DNA of 64,000 nucleotides from Anodontia alba (taxonomy: Eukaryota; Mollusca; Bivalvia; Lucinida; Lucinidae). The notes beneath the pieces are model-generated. The model saw only the letters and a program-made list of their open reading frames with translations, was not told the DNA's origin and did not search any database. Shown one piece after another: positions 42,140-51,612 of this stretch. Position 1 is the stretch's first letter; each line of letters begins with the position of its first letter. A program made the translations under genes and the position numbers. The stretch is taken from contig OZ024828.1 in NCBI GenBank assembly GCA_964016985.1, positions 85,576,308 through 85,640,307 on the forward strand, in the 5' to 3' direction.

Positions 42140-42172
42140 GCTACAAATTTTGCTTGGCACTTTAAGGGTTAA
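42140..42172. repeat. FB-B, right end after SINE-2
   Basis: GCTACAAATTTTGCTTGGCACTTTAAGGGTTAA restores the FB-B copy starting at 41625. Confidence 0.85.
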
Positions 42173-42189
42173 AAAAGCCCATATGCAAT

Positions 42190-42380
42190 ATGATAACAGC
42201 TGAAGGCCTAGATCAGCCTGTGTGTCTGTGTAGTCTGATCAGGGCCTTCTCTGTTCACTGATATATTCAACAGTGTCCTATGAATTTATGTGGGCACTGA
42301 AGGTCCTGATCTGATTGTACTATTGAAGGCCCTGATCAGACTGCAAGCATGCAGGCCAACCTGGATCATCATTGGTTGCA
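42190..42380. repeat. FB-D3/D2 fragments
   Basis: GAAGGCCTAGATCAGCCTG...CTGATCAGGGCCTTC (42200-42256) and CACTGAAGGTCCTGATCTGATTG...GAAGGCCCTGATCAGACTGC (42290-42345). Confidence 0.65.
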
Positions 42381-42389
42381 TTTTGCATA

Positions 42390-43285
42390 TTAACTCATTC
42401 CTTGGTTTAGGAAGGAATGTCTTTTGAATATTTTCCCATTATAAGTCTCTGACAATTAATAGTTGCCATGACAATAGGACTCAAAGCAAATACAACAAAA
42501 AAGTATAATTTTGGCTGAGAACCACTCATGGTACATTTCTATTAAGCCTCATCCAAACCTGTTCAGTTGTTTTAACCCTTGTCCTGCTGAATATATTGCC
42601 ACGCCCATTTCCAATTTTCAGCTAATCAGATTACTTGATCCAGGTTGTTGATATAAATTCAAATACTGAATGGCAAACAGTGCAGATCCAGATCAGTTGG
42701 CTTCTTCTTCAGAAGCCAACTGATCTGGATCTCACTGTTTGCAAAGGCAGGGTATATCCGGGTTCAGCAGGACAAGGATTAAAGAGATTCTTTTAAAATA
42801 TTTCTACTGATCTGGATCTACACTGTTTGCAAAGGCAGGGTATATCCGGGTTCAGCAGGACAAGGATTAAAGAGATTCTTTTAAAATATTTCTATTTTCA
42901 AATTTTTGGTTGTCACTGCAACTAAAACAACTGAGCAACTGCAATGAACTATGTAACTCTGGTAATGAATCACATAGTGACCATAGCTGTCAGGTTTCAG
43001 TCAAATCAGTTCAGTAGTTTATGAGAAGCTGTTACATTTAACATTTTCCCATTATTAATCTATGGCAATAAAGCATCAGTTAAAAAAGCATAACTTTGGT
43101 AGAAAACCACCCAGGCAATTAACTTTGGCAGAGAACCAATTGAGGTATGCCACTGCTATGTTAAGATTCATTCAAACTGATCCAGTATTTTAAGAAGAAG
43201 ACATCACTTAAAAATTTCCCATTGTAAGCCTGTGGCAACCATTAGTAACTATAGCAGCCAAAACACTTGAGTAGCTGCTGCGAAA
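42390..43285 (+). repeat. Tandem-core element, ~150-bp unit, interrupted by FB-C
   Basis: TTTTCCCATTATAAGTCT (42430), TTTTCCCATTATTAATCT (43044) and TTTCCCATTGTAAGCCT (43213) each lead into GGCAA...; ACTTTGG-GAGAACCA also recurs. An FB-C copy at 42570-42895 interrupts the array. Confidence 0.7.
42573..42895. repeat. FB-C with tandem duplication of its right half
   Basis: Intact FB-C from TTAACCCTTGTCCTGCTGAAT to CAGCAGGACAAGGATTAA (42573-42781). The right part plus flanking AGAGATTCTTTTAAAATATTTCTA is repeated directly (42719-42806 and 42807-42894), nearly identical and so recent. Confidence 0.85.
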
Positions 43286-43297
43286 AACATACTCTGG

Positions 43298-43540
43298 TTA
43301 ACCCTTAAAGTGCCAAGAAAACCCGCATCTGAAAATGTCATCTGTTTATGTCGTCTGTTGAATATTCTTGCAAACTTTTCGAACCTATTTTTGCATAAAG
43401 GCAAACAGTGGACCCAGATTAGACTGCTCCTAAAGCAGCAGTCAGATCTGGGTCCACACTATTTGCAAAAATGACTTTTTAAATCACAAGAAGATGACAA
43501 AGCAGACGACAATTGTTGTGATTGGCGGTTTAAGGGTTAA
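43298..43540. repeat. Chimeric foldback: FB-B ends, FB-D core
   Basis: Ends TTAACCCTTAAAGTGCCAAG and GATTGGCGGTTTAAGGGTTAA with ATGTCATCTG / CAGACGACAATTG belong to FB-B. The middle, GGCAAACAGTGGACCCAGATTAGACTGCTCC / GCAGCAGTCAGATCTGGGTCCACACTATTTGC, is an FB-D hairpin. Confidence 0.8.
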
Positions 43541-43559
43541 GAGTCACCAAAGGACCACT

Positions 43560-44147
43560 ATTCAAACAGGTTCTACACTTTGGGAGCAGATGCCATTTAA
43601 ACATTTCACTTTAATTGCCTAAGTCAACTTTTGGTTGCCATGTTAACCAAAATGTAAAAGTGACAACAATGAAACAGTAGTAAGCCGAGCTTACTTAATA
43701 CCCCATGCATAAAACAAATTCTCAGAAAAAGTTTTACATGAAGGGTATGCAAAATTTGATCAAATTTCATCGATTCATTTACAAGATATTGAGCAGAAAC
43801 AAAATTCAGAATAAAACGAAGGGCCATAACTCTATTGTAAATTAACAAAAGTTGAAGAGTAACAATTCCAACCTAGATCTGGTCATCATCAATGCATGTA
43901 CACAACTTAGTCAAATTCCATCAATTTGTTCCCAAGGTATTTAGCAGAAATGAAAGTTTGACAATAACCAAGGGTCTTAACTGTGTTGTATATCTGCGAA
44001 CACTGACTCGTAGCAATCCAAACCTAGATCTAGTCAATGTCAATGCATATGCAAAATTTGGTCCAATTCCATCAATTCCTTCAGAAGATATTGAGCAGAA
44101 ATGAAATTCTGAAATAATCAAGGGCCATAACTCTGTTGTAAATTAAC
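43560..44147 (+). repeat. ~150-bp tandem array, left part
   Basis: GGGCCATAACTCTATTGTAAATTAACAAAA, AACCTAGATCTGGTCA-CATCAATGCAT, CAAATTCCATCAATTTGTTC and GATATTGAGCAGAAAxGAAATT recur about every 150 bp. It breaks at 44147, continuing at 45490. Confidence 0.9.
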
Positions 44148-45489
44148 CAGGGCTTCCATTAACTTTCAGACTCAAGAAGTCCCAGACTTCCTACCCCTCA
44201 AATTTGGAAGTCCTACAGAAAATCTAGGAAGTCCCACTTTTTTTGGTGCTGCAGCGGTTTGCCCTTTCTTTAGTAGAACATGGGTTCTTATTTCAGTGTC
44301 ACACAGAATCATCATGACATACACTTCTCTTAGATGTGTTTAAAAAATGTCCTTATCGCTTATTAAAATTCGATCGCATCTTTTTGGAAAACCTGTACTT
44401 GTATTGTATGTCGGACCTTAGAGAAAGCATCAACATTGGTTCAACTTCGCATTCGTTTCAAAGCCCAGAGAAAGAAAAAAGAAAATACATGAGAGAAAAC
44501 ATCCAAAACATGTTTTCTTAAAAATAAACTATGCTGAAATTATTTTGCAGAAATGTATTTAATGAAATATTTGTTCGGATTGAAGCTGATCAACACGAGC
44601 GAAAGAGTTGCTTACTTCACAAAAATTGCGGGAAAAAGCGCCGACTCGTGCAACAACAAACAAATAAAAGGCAGCTCTCGATGAAATACCAACAGCAAAA
44701 CGTTCGTTCGCGGAGAAAAGCAAGCAAAACCATCGCAAATCGCCTATATTTAGACTTACTTTGCGTCTTTTCTGCGCTGGTGAACAGCGCAACCGGAACA
44801 AGTCTACGCATTTAGAAACGGGTTTTCCGAAAATTTTGACGAAAAATATGTTTTGTTTTTTTTTTCATTTGAAATATTGCTTTTGTTGTCATGACAAACA
44901 TAAGCTTCTAAATTCGAATATATTTCAATTTGCGTTCTGTGCATAAATGTTATTTATTTATTTATAGAATTTCACTCGGTAATTCCCGGAAGTGTTGAGG
45001 TGTTTTCAGACGACACACGTTCTTAGCAAAATAAATAATTTAAGATTTAGTGAATATTAAAAAAATAATAATGACTTCATATAATTTCACTGAATATTTT
45101 CGGGTGTCGCAGTAGAAAGTTTAATTATACAAACATCGATTAATCAACTCAGCACGCGTGACAAATACACGCAGTGATCACGCAGCCATCAAAAGAGTGC
45201 CGCGACGCTTGACACGGCTGTCATTAAAACTCCCGCAAGCGGAAAGTGGGACGTCCTTAAAGCTCAGTCAACACAGGTAGCGAATTTCTGGTAAGTAGGC
45301 GGGGCAAACATCATACAACTCGTTAAAAGTGGGCAGGCTTTTTGACATTTTTGGACGTCTCGGGTATCGATTTCGGACGGACAAAAGAAATTTCGGAAGT
45401 CCGCGGTACGTCTTTGAAGTTCAATTTGGACGTCCGGTGGCAATCTCTGGGCGTAATTTACGTCGTACGTCCGCTTAACGGAAGCCCTG
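44148..45489. mobile_element. 1342-bp DNA transposon with inverted ends and TTAAC duplication
   Basis: Ends CAGGGCTTCCATTAA and TTAACGGAAGCCCTG are inverted repeats, flanked by TTAAC at 44143-44147 and 45490-45494. Subterminal GGAAGTCC/GGACGTCC words recur at both ends (44198-44250; 45245-45440). The inside has no recognisable transposase. A 94-codon basic open frame at 44531-44815 (RRLVQQQTNKRQ, RSRRKASKTIANRL) is unassigned. Non-autonomous; superfamily open, since TTAA-containing duplication would suit piggyBac- or Kolobok-like elements. It sits in a lipase intron. Confidence 0.85.
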
Positions 45490-46345
45490 TTAACAAAAAA
45501 TTGATCTGTAACAATCCAAATCAGGTCAATGCATATGCAAAAATTGATCAAATTCCACAGATTTATTCACAAGATATTGAGCGAAACAAAATTGTGACAA
45601 TAACCAAGAGCCATAACTGTGTTGTATATTTGCGAAAATTGACATGTCACAATCCCAACCTAGATCTGGTCAATGGCAATGCATATGCAAAATTTGGTCT
45701 AATTCCATCAATTCGTTCTCAAGATATTGAGCAGAAACAAAATTCTGACGATAATCAAGGGCCATAACTTTGTTGTAAATTTGCGAGAATTGACGCGCAG
45801 CAATGTTAACCTAGATCTGGGTACGGTCAATGCATATTTGATCAAATTCCATTGAGCAGAAACAAAATTTTGACAATAACGAAGGGCCATAACTGTGTTC
45901 TATATATTTGTGAAAATCGATGCGTAACAATCCTAACCTAGAGCTGGTCAATGTCAAAGCATACGCAAAATTTGGTCTAATTCCATCAATTCGTTTTCAA
46001 GATACTGAGCAGAAATGATATTCTGACGATAATCAAGGGTCAGAACTCTGTTGTAAATTTGCGAACACTGATGCATAGCAATCCCAAAATTAACGTAAAT
46101 GCATATGTAAAATTTGATTAAATTCCATCAATTTGTTCACAAGATATTGGCCAGAAATGAAATTTTGACAAGAACCAATAGCCGTAACTGTGTTGTATAT
46201 ATTTGTGAAAATTAATGGGTAACAACCCCAACCTAGATCTAGTCAACGTTAATGCATATTCAAAATGTGGTTTAATTCCATAAATTAGTTCTCAACATAT
46301 TCAGCAGAAACAAAGTTGGAATGACTAAATCGTGGACAAGCTGAA
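45490..46345 (+). repeat. ~150-bp tandem array, right part
   Basis: Continues the array: AACAATCCAAATCAGGTCAATGCATATGCAAAA, then about six units with GGGCCATAACTxTGTTGTA and CAAGATATTGAGCAGAAA up to 46320. Open frames follow the period and are not genes. Confidence 0.9.
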
Positions 46346-46454
46346 AGCAGTATACCCAATGAAACTTATCATATAGTGGCCTAAAGTCCCAACATTCAGC
46401 ATGAAATATCTCGTGATGTAGATGGTCTACATACATGCAAATGTGATAAATCAG

Positions 46455-46548
46455 TTATACCATGGTTCTGCACATGTACGTGCGATAATGCACTCGCTCA
46501 CGCTCATGTATTATCGCATTGTACATGCCCATGAACCATGGTATGATT
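46455..46548. repeat. Hairpin with ~35-bp arms
   Basis: ATACCATGGTTCTGCACATGTACGTGCGATAATGCA answered by TGTATTATCGCATTGTACATGCCCATGAACCATGGTAT around CTCGCTCACGCTCA. Single copy in the window. Confidence 0.85.
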
Positions 46549-46774
46549 AAGACATAACTCTGGGCCAATATTCCCTGGTAAAGAATCACCCAAAGAACAA
46601 TACAGCTATAATTCATTAAAATTGATACAGTGGTTCTGGAGATGTCATTTGAACATTGTCCCATTACAAGTATATGGCAACTATTAAGATTTAGCATCCC
46701 AGTCAACAACTTTAGCCATGATGAGATGTTGTCTCTCAGTTTGTTTAACAAATGAAAAATTCAAGTCCTGACTT

Positions 46775-46942
46775 TACACTTTGCATGCTGGGTAAAATTT
46801 TCAGCAGGCAGCATTTTGAAATATTTTCTTATTTTTCCTAGGAGACAATTTGCATGAAGTGCCAGATCCTATTTTCTAGGAAAAATTAAAATAATATTAT
46901 CAGTTTGTCATCTGCTGAATCTGCCCATAGTGTGAAAGTATT
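46775..46942. repeat. Foldback repeat FB-A, left arm shortened
   Basis: ACTTTGCATGCTGGGTAAAATTTTCAGCAGGC start; CTAGGAGACAATTTGCATGAAGTGCC right arm; GTCATCTGCTGAATCTGCCC end. Confidence 0.75.
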
Positions 46943-47030
46943 AAGTTACCAGTAGCTTTGCTGCAGAAGATCTAGGCAACCCATCTGTTTCACTTGCCCC
47001 AAGATAAGTAAATAATAGTAAACTAATTAC

Positions 47031-47120
47031 CACTGCTGGATCCCTGCTCATACCCTTGGAGTCAAGTCTTCTTGCAGGCATTTCTGGAAAAATCTTGGAT
47101 ACTATTCTACCTAACCATAC
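47031..47120 (-). CDS. MGLL-like: Monoglyceride-lipase-like hydrolase, 90-base exon
   Basis: Thirty whole codons between acceptor TTTTTTTTCAG and donor GCAGTG|GTAATT. They encode VWLGRIVSKIFPEMPARRLD, then SKGMSRDPAV. This is the cap region of monoglyceride lipase; SRDPAV joins VKKYEDDPL of the next exon without shift. Together the four exons give about 140 residues of a family that is usually near 300. The missing N-terminal half, including GHSMGG-type nucleophile motif, was not found between 47.2 kb and the right end and is likely outside the window. A SINE-1 lies only 30 bases upstream of the acceptor. Confidence 0.9.
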
Positions 47121-47150
47121 CTGAAAAAAAAAACAGCCAAGTTTTATTTA

Positions 47151-47451
47151 TTTGTTTATATTGAGGTTTTTATGGTCCCAGTCAACCAATGGGGTCATGT
47201 TGAGCCCGGTCAGTTCACCTAACCACACATTTACTGGACAGGCTTAGTCCTCTAAGCGGTTAACCAGTATTGTGCACATTCTTTCACCAGAAACTGACAA
47301 CTGCCCTTCTTGAATCAGCGAAAGGGAGAGAATGACCGTAGAAAATATTTCATGATCAATCTCCACGAAAGAATGTTGCCGACCTGGCAGGTGTCGAACC
47401 CGCAACCTCCAGTTGGACGCGCATCCAAATGAGCCACCAAGACCAGCTAAA
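47151..47451 (-). mobile_element. SINE-1 with target-site duplication beside a lipase exon
   Basis: Flanked by TTTTATTTA at 47142-47150 and 47452-47460. Full body; tRNA-like end GTGTCGAACCCGCAACCTCCAG...GACGCGCATCCAAATGAGCCACCAAGACC. It is 30 bases from the polypyrimidine tract of exon 47031-47120 and in the sense orientation of the gene. Confidence 0.9.
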
Positions 47452-47460
47452 TTTTATTTA

Positions 47461-48035
47461 AGTCAAGGTTTAAAGTCATTGTAAGCAGTCTTTATGATGT
47501 TGTGATGGTGTCTACATGAGACAGAGAGAACTGATGCCCTTTTATAAAGCCATCTCATTGCAGTATCATGAAAGAGATATTAATGTGATGTTTGTTTGAT
47601 TTGGGCTTAACGTCACTTTCAACAATCTTTCAGTCATATCGCGACGATGTCTGGATGTGACAGGGAGCTCAATGCTCACTTTTAGAGTGCTGCCTCACTG
47701 AAATATCATGCCCCAGACACTTTGACATGATATTCCACCCAGTCACATTATACTGACACTAAGATGACCAGTTCCGATTCCTAGCTCTACTTTCTTAATG
47801 CTGAGCGCCAAGCGAAAGAGCAGCTAGTACCATTTTTAAAGTCTTTGGTATGACCCGGCCGGGGGTCGAACCCACAACCTCCCGGTCACAAAGCGGATGC
47901 TCTACCACTGAGCCACTGTGCCGGTTCCATTAATGTGATACTATCATCAGTCACATTATAATAATACTGGTGTGACCAGTCCTTGCGATAAGTAAGCGTC
48001 AGGTGAAAGAGAGCTAGAGTGGATCCTCCACTAAC
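47461..48035 (-). mobile_element. Older SINE-2 relative, split by a younger SINE-2
   Basis: GGTTTAAAGTCATTGTAAGCAGTCTTTATG...GCCCTTTTATAAAGCCATCTCATTGCAGTATCATG left part, and ATACTATCATCAGTCACATTATAATAATACTGGTGTGACCAG right part (47940-48030), parallel the SINE-2 body. The younger element sits between them. Confidence 0.65.
47590..47928 (-). mobile_element. SINE-2, full-length, nested, with target-site duplication
   Basis: Flanked by ATTAATGTGAT at 47579-47589 and 47929-47939. Minus-strand start GAACCGGCACAGTGGCTCAGTGGTAGAGCATCCGC, B-box-like GGGTTCGACCCC, then the same body as the 41807 copy. The insertion is inside another SINE-2-like copy. Confidence 0.92.
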
Positions 48036-48254
48036 AGTCACCTCTCAACAACAGTGACCCCTCTACCATCACCCCACCTATAATAGCCACTTAAAACACT
48101 TACAGTCAACTCCCAACACTTCAGCAGATGTTCAAAATGACTTGTTCAGATTTTAGGGTAATTACAATATTGTGTATTTAACCTTTTCTAAGCTTATGGA
48201 CCAACAGCTTTAGCAAATAGTATAGGGTCTCCACTGCTTGTCAATCCATCACAA

Positions 48255-48472
48255 CATTTTAACCCTTCTCTTGCTGAACACGACATGTCCTGTCTTAGCA
48301 AACAGTGTAGATTCAGATCAGTTGGCTTCTGAAGAAGCCAACTGATCTGGATCTACACTGTTTGTCATTAAATATGTGAATTTCTATCAAAAACCTGGAT
48401 CAAGTAATCTGATTGGCTGGAAACTAGAAGTGGGCGTGGCATCTTAATTTATTCAGCATGACAAGGGTTAGA
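48255..48472. repeat. Foldback repeat FB-C, inverted orientation
   Basis: TTAACCCTTCTCTTGCTGAACAC...stem GATCAGTTGGCTTCTGAAGAAGCCAACTGATC...CATGACAAGGGTTA. Confidence 0.9.
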
Positions 48473-48539
48473 CACTTCGTAAGGCAGTTAAGTGTTCAGG
48501 GGCAGATCCAGGAGGATTTCTGAGGGGGCTTGATTTAAC

Positions 48540-48740
48540 CATATTACAGTACTTACTTTATATATTCGGAGAGATAGGCCTGAGTAAACAGTGTAGACCC
48601 AGAGCAGACACCATGGAATGCAGTATCTGATCAGGATATACACTGTTTGCCACGCATTCAGCAATTTTATACATATTCATAGGTGGTTAAATGAAGTTGT
48701 TGAAGAGAAGTATAGGGTAAAGAGCAAAGGTGTGGTATTT
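48540..48740. repeat. FB-D5 repeat
   Basis: TACTTACTTTATATATTCGGAGAGATAGGCCTGAGTAAACAGTGTAGACCCAGAGCAGAC / GTATCTGATCAGGATATACACTGTTTGCC and the ATTCATAGGTGG flank. Confidence 0.7.
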
Positions 48741-48805
48741 AGGATAAAACATGGTATCCCAAATATCAAATATATCCAAAAAAGTCACGTGAAAATGAAA
48801 TTTTG

Positions 48806-48865
48806 AGTCCGGGGGAGGGCGGTGGGGGGCTCTGACTGAAGCCCCACCACCACCCCCAATATCCC
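48806..48865. repeat. GC-rich imperfect hairpin
   Basis: GGGGGAGGGCGGTGGGGGGCT and AGCCCCACCACCACCCCCAAT pair imperfectly around CTGACTGA. It stands out in AT-rich DNA. Confidence 0.65.
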
Positions 48866-49019
48866 CCTCTGATGTTCAAAGCCTGGCAATAAGTACTGCA
48901 AAAGGTTAAGGTATCATAATGTTTATTGTACATACTATGTACTTGAAATAGTTAAAGTGGGCCAAATATTTAGGGTTTCTATGGTAACAAATGTGTTTTC
49001 ACTTGTGACTGTTTTTATA

Positions 49020-49547
49020 TCCTGTAAGTTTATGTAAACCTGAAAAAAGTCACATGTATTTGTTTACTTAAAGGTGAATTAAGCGAAAGTGCCCCAGTCC
49101 TCTTAATGGCAAAATTTTCCTTAACCTCTAACCTGCTGCAACCTACAACTGGAAGAAAAAAAATAGAAATGTTTTCTTTATATCTGTAGATATTAAAAAT
49201 GCTGTTTGGGTTTTTTGTGTTTGTTTTTTCTTTTTTTTTTTCACTCTCTCTCTTTATATTAACCTCTACCCTGCTGCAATCTACAACTGGAAGAAACAAA
49301 AAGAGAAAAATCTTCTTTTTATATCTAGATATTAAAAATGTTTTTCTTTTTTTCTTTTCAACCATATATATCCTGTATGTGTATGTAAACCTGAAAACAG
49401 TCATGTGTGATTGTTTATTTATTTATTACTTATTTTTTTAAAGTTATGTAAATGTGCCCCAATCCTCTTAATGGCAAAGTTTTCCTTAACCTGTACCTGC
49501 TGCATCACACAATTGGAAGAAAAACAAATTTACATCTCTAGATATAA
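49020..49547 (+). repeat. Tandem repeat, ~120-240-bp spacing, three copies
   Basis: AACCTCTAACCTGCTGCAACCTACAACTGGAAGAAA (49121), AACCTCTACCCTGCTGCAATCTACAACTGGAAGAAA (49261) and AACCTGTACCTGCTGCATCACACAATTGGAAGAAA (49489). TATGTAAACCTGAAAAxAGTCA and GTGCCCCA-TCCTCTTAATGGCAAA also recur. Confidence 0.8.
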
Positions 49548-50948
49548 ACAAGAGGCCCATGGGCCACAATTTGTTTACTTGCATATTTGCAAATGCCATG
49601 CAACAGTCTTCCAGTACTGCCACAGCAACTGGGACACAATTTGACCATATCATAAAATGGTCAAAGGTCATCCTAGACTCATCATTTGAACAAATTAGGT
49701 AGACCTTGAGTCCCCAATGCTGTATACCAAGATTCAGCCTCAAGGCTTTCTTAGTACTGGAGAAAAGATTTTTAAGTGTTTTGCCATATATGGGCATGGT
49801 AGCCATCTTGTTCAATGATGCAGAATCATTTGAACAGTGTCAACATCCCATCGACAGAAGGCCCCATGTGAAATCTGGTGAAAATTGGTCAAGTGGTTTT
49901 AGAGAAGAAGACATTTAAAGATTTCAAGGTTTTATACCTGTATATAGCACAGGGGCAGGGACAGATAATACCCAGGGGGGGGGGGGGGGGGGGGGCAAAA
50001 TTTTGACCCTAACTTAAACATTTTACTACTTTAATCATACATTGTAAGTTTCAGCCATTAGTCTTAAATACATATTGAAAAAAATAATTTTTTAACTTTT
50101 ACCCCAATACAAATCTATAGAGACGCAACTTTGACCTTGCTGTCAAAAGGTCAAAGGTCAACCTATGATCATCATTTGAATAAACTTGGTAGAGCTCAAG
50201 TCCTCGATGCTATATACCAAGATTCAGCCCCAAAGCTTTCTTGGTTCTGGAGAAGAAGATTTTCAAGAGTTTTTACCATATTTGGACATGGCGGCCACCT
50301 TGTTCGATTGCATGGAACCATTTGAACAAATTGGCAATACCCTTTCGACAGAAGGCCCTTGTGAAATCTGGTGAAAATTGCTCAAGCAGTTTCAGAGAAG
50401 AAATTTAAAAATTACACAATTTTATACATGTATATAGCCCAGTGGCAGGGGCAGATAACCCTCAAGGAACAAAGTTTTGATTATAACTAAAATGTTTTAT
50501 TACTTTAATCATACACTGTAAGTTTCAGCCATTAGTCTTTCATACATTCAACATTCAACATTTTCCCAATACAAATGCATGGGGATGCAATTTGAACTTG
50601 CCCTCAAACGGTCAAAGGTCCACTTACAGTCATCATTTGAATAAATTTGGTAGAGCTTGATTCCTCGATGCTATATACCAAGAATCAGCCCCAAAGCTTT
50701 CTTGGTTCTAGAGAAGAGGATTTTTAAGTGTTTTTACAATATATGGGCATCTTGATTAACGGACCTTGACCATTTGTACAAATTTTCAATCCTCCTTTAA
50801 CACAAGACTCCACTTGAAGTTTGAAGAAATTTGGCCCAGGGGTTACAGAGGAGAAGTCATTCAAAGGTGTGGACAGAGGGATGGACAAAGACGGACAGCA
50901 AGTGATCACAATAGCTCTCATCCCGAGCCTTGCTCAGGTGAGCTAAAA
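49548..50948 (+). mobile_element. HEL-type element with Helitron-like end
   Basis: AAACAAGAGGCCCATGGGCCACA start; three modules with AGGTCATCCTA / TATACCAAGATTCAGCC / AAGCTTTCTTxGTxCTGGAG / CATATATGGGCATGGxAGCC. The tail is GGATGGACAAAGACGGACAGCAAGTGATCACAATAGCTC, with hairpin CCCGAGCCTTGCTCAGG and TGAGCTAA. Interrupted by a poly-G run (49975-49995). Non-coding. Confidence 0.75.
49975..49995 (+). repeat. Poly-G tract, about 21 G
   Basis: CCCA is followed by an unbroken G run to 49995. This could be a true homopolymer or partly an assembly artefact. Confidence 0.85.
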
Positions 50949-51021
50949 ATGCTGTGTTTTTCTTTTTTCTTTCCTCTCCATGAAAACATAACCCTGTGTG
51001 TACTAAGCTCATTAAAATTAC

Positions 51022-51056
51022 CTTGAAGTCTCTGAGAGTTGGTTGGGAAAATGCTC
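51022..51056 (-). CDS. Candidate upstream exon of the lipase gene
   Basis: A minus-strand segment ending GACTTCAAG|GTAATT reads GAFSQPTLRDFK in the phase (0) needed to join VWLGRIV of exon 47031-47120. The PTLRDFK-VWLGRI junction resembles the ATxFK-VxLxK join of monoglyceride lipases. Just upstream, one frame over, the bases read Ser-Pro-Leu, as expected before this stretch, so the exon may really extend to 51066 with one extra A near 51058-51060. The acceptor is poor and lacks a pyrimidine tract. It could be a true micro-exon, a frameshifted exon, or coincidence. Confidence 0.4.
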
Positions 51057-51104
51057 CTTAATGGTGACTTTAGAATGTTTCATTTAACCCTTAACTTCCT
51101 GTAA

Positions 51105-51190
51105 TTTAAATAAAAAGTGTGGACCCTGATCAGATGCCCTGTTTGTGGCATCTGATCTGGCTCTGCACTGTTTGCCAATGTCCTAGTCCA
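51105..51190. repeat. FB-D hairpin
   Basis: AAAAGTGTGGACCCTGATCAGATGCC / GGCATCTGATCTGGCTCTGCACTGTTTGCC. Confidence 0.8.
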
Positions 51191-51407
51191 AGTTTTACAG
51201 GCAACACTATCAACAGCACTCTGATGTCACAGTGACAAGAACAGTGTGGCTATAAATAACGGTTACCTGTATTTTATCTCACGCACCATTTGATTACATT
51301 GGTCAATGATAATCAGGTGGACAACTACCTTAAGGAAATTTTGGCATTTGTATACTATGGCTCTACTGCAAACAATCAACCAGAAAAAGAAGCTTTAGAT
51401 TATGTTA

Positions 51408-51612
51408 ACCTTTATCACTCTCTTGGCAAATTCAGCAGACGATGACAAATTGATGAAATTTAATTTCCCAGAAAACAGAATTTGACATTTCATGCAAATT
51501 GTCTACACTGGAGACAATTTGAATGAAATATCAAAATCAGTTTTGTCTGGGAAAAATAAGAAAAAACTATTTCAAAATGTTGTCTGCTGAATTTTTTTCC
51601 TGGAGTACTAAG
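51408..51612. repeat. Foldback repeat FB-A, reversed
   Basis: TTAACCTTTATCACTCTCTTGGC start; TTTCATGCAAATTGTCTAC / GGAGACAATTTGAATGAAATATC stem; GGAGTACTAAGCATTAA end. Confidence 0.85.

Noticed and set aside
45342..45767. 141-codon protein gene on the plus strand
   Set aside because: The frame runs from the end of a DNA transposon into a tandem array, so it is a chance fusion.
47830..47928. True tRNA gene on the minus strand
   Set aside because: It is the tRNA-derived head of a SINE-2 copy flanked by ATTAATGTGAT.
49030..49404. 124-codon minus-strand gene
   Set aside because: Low-complexity Lys/Phe-rich frame across a three-copy repeat with A/T tracts.
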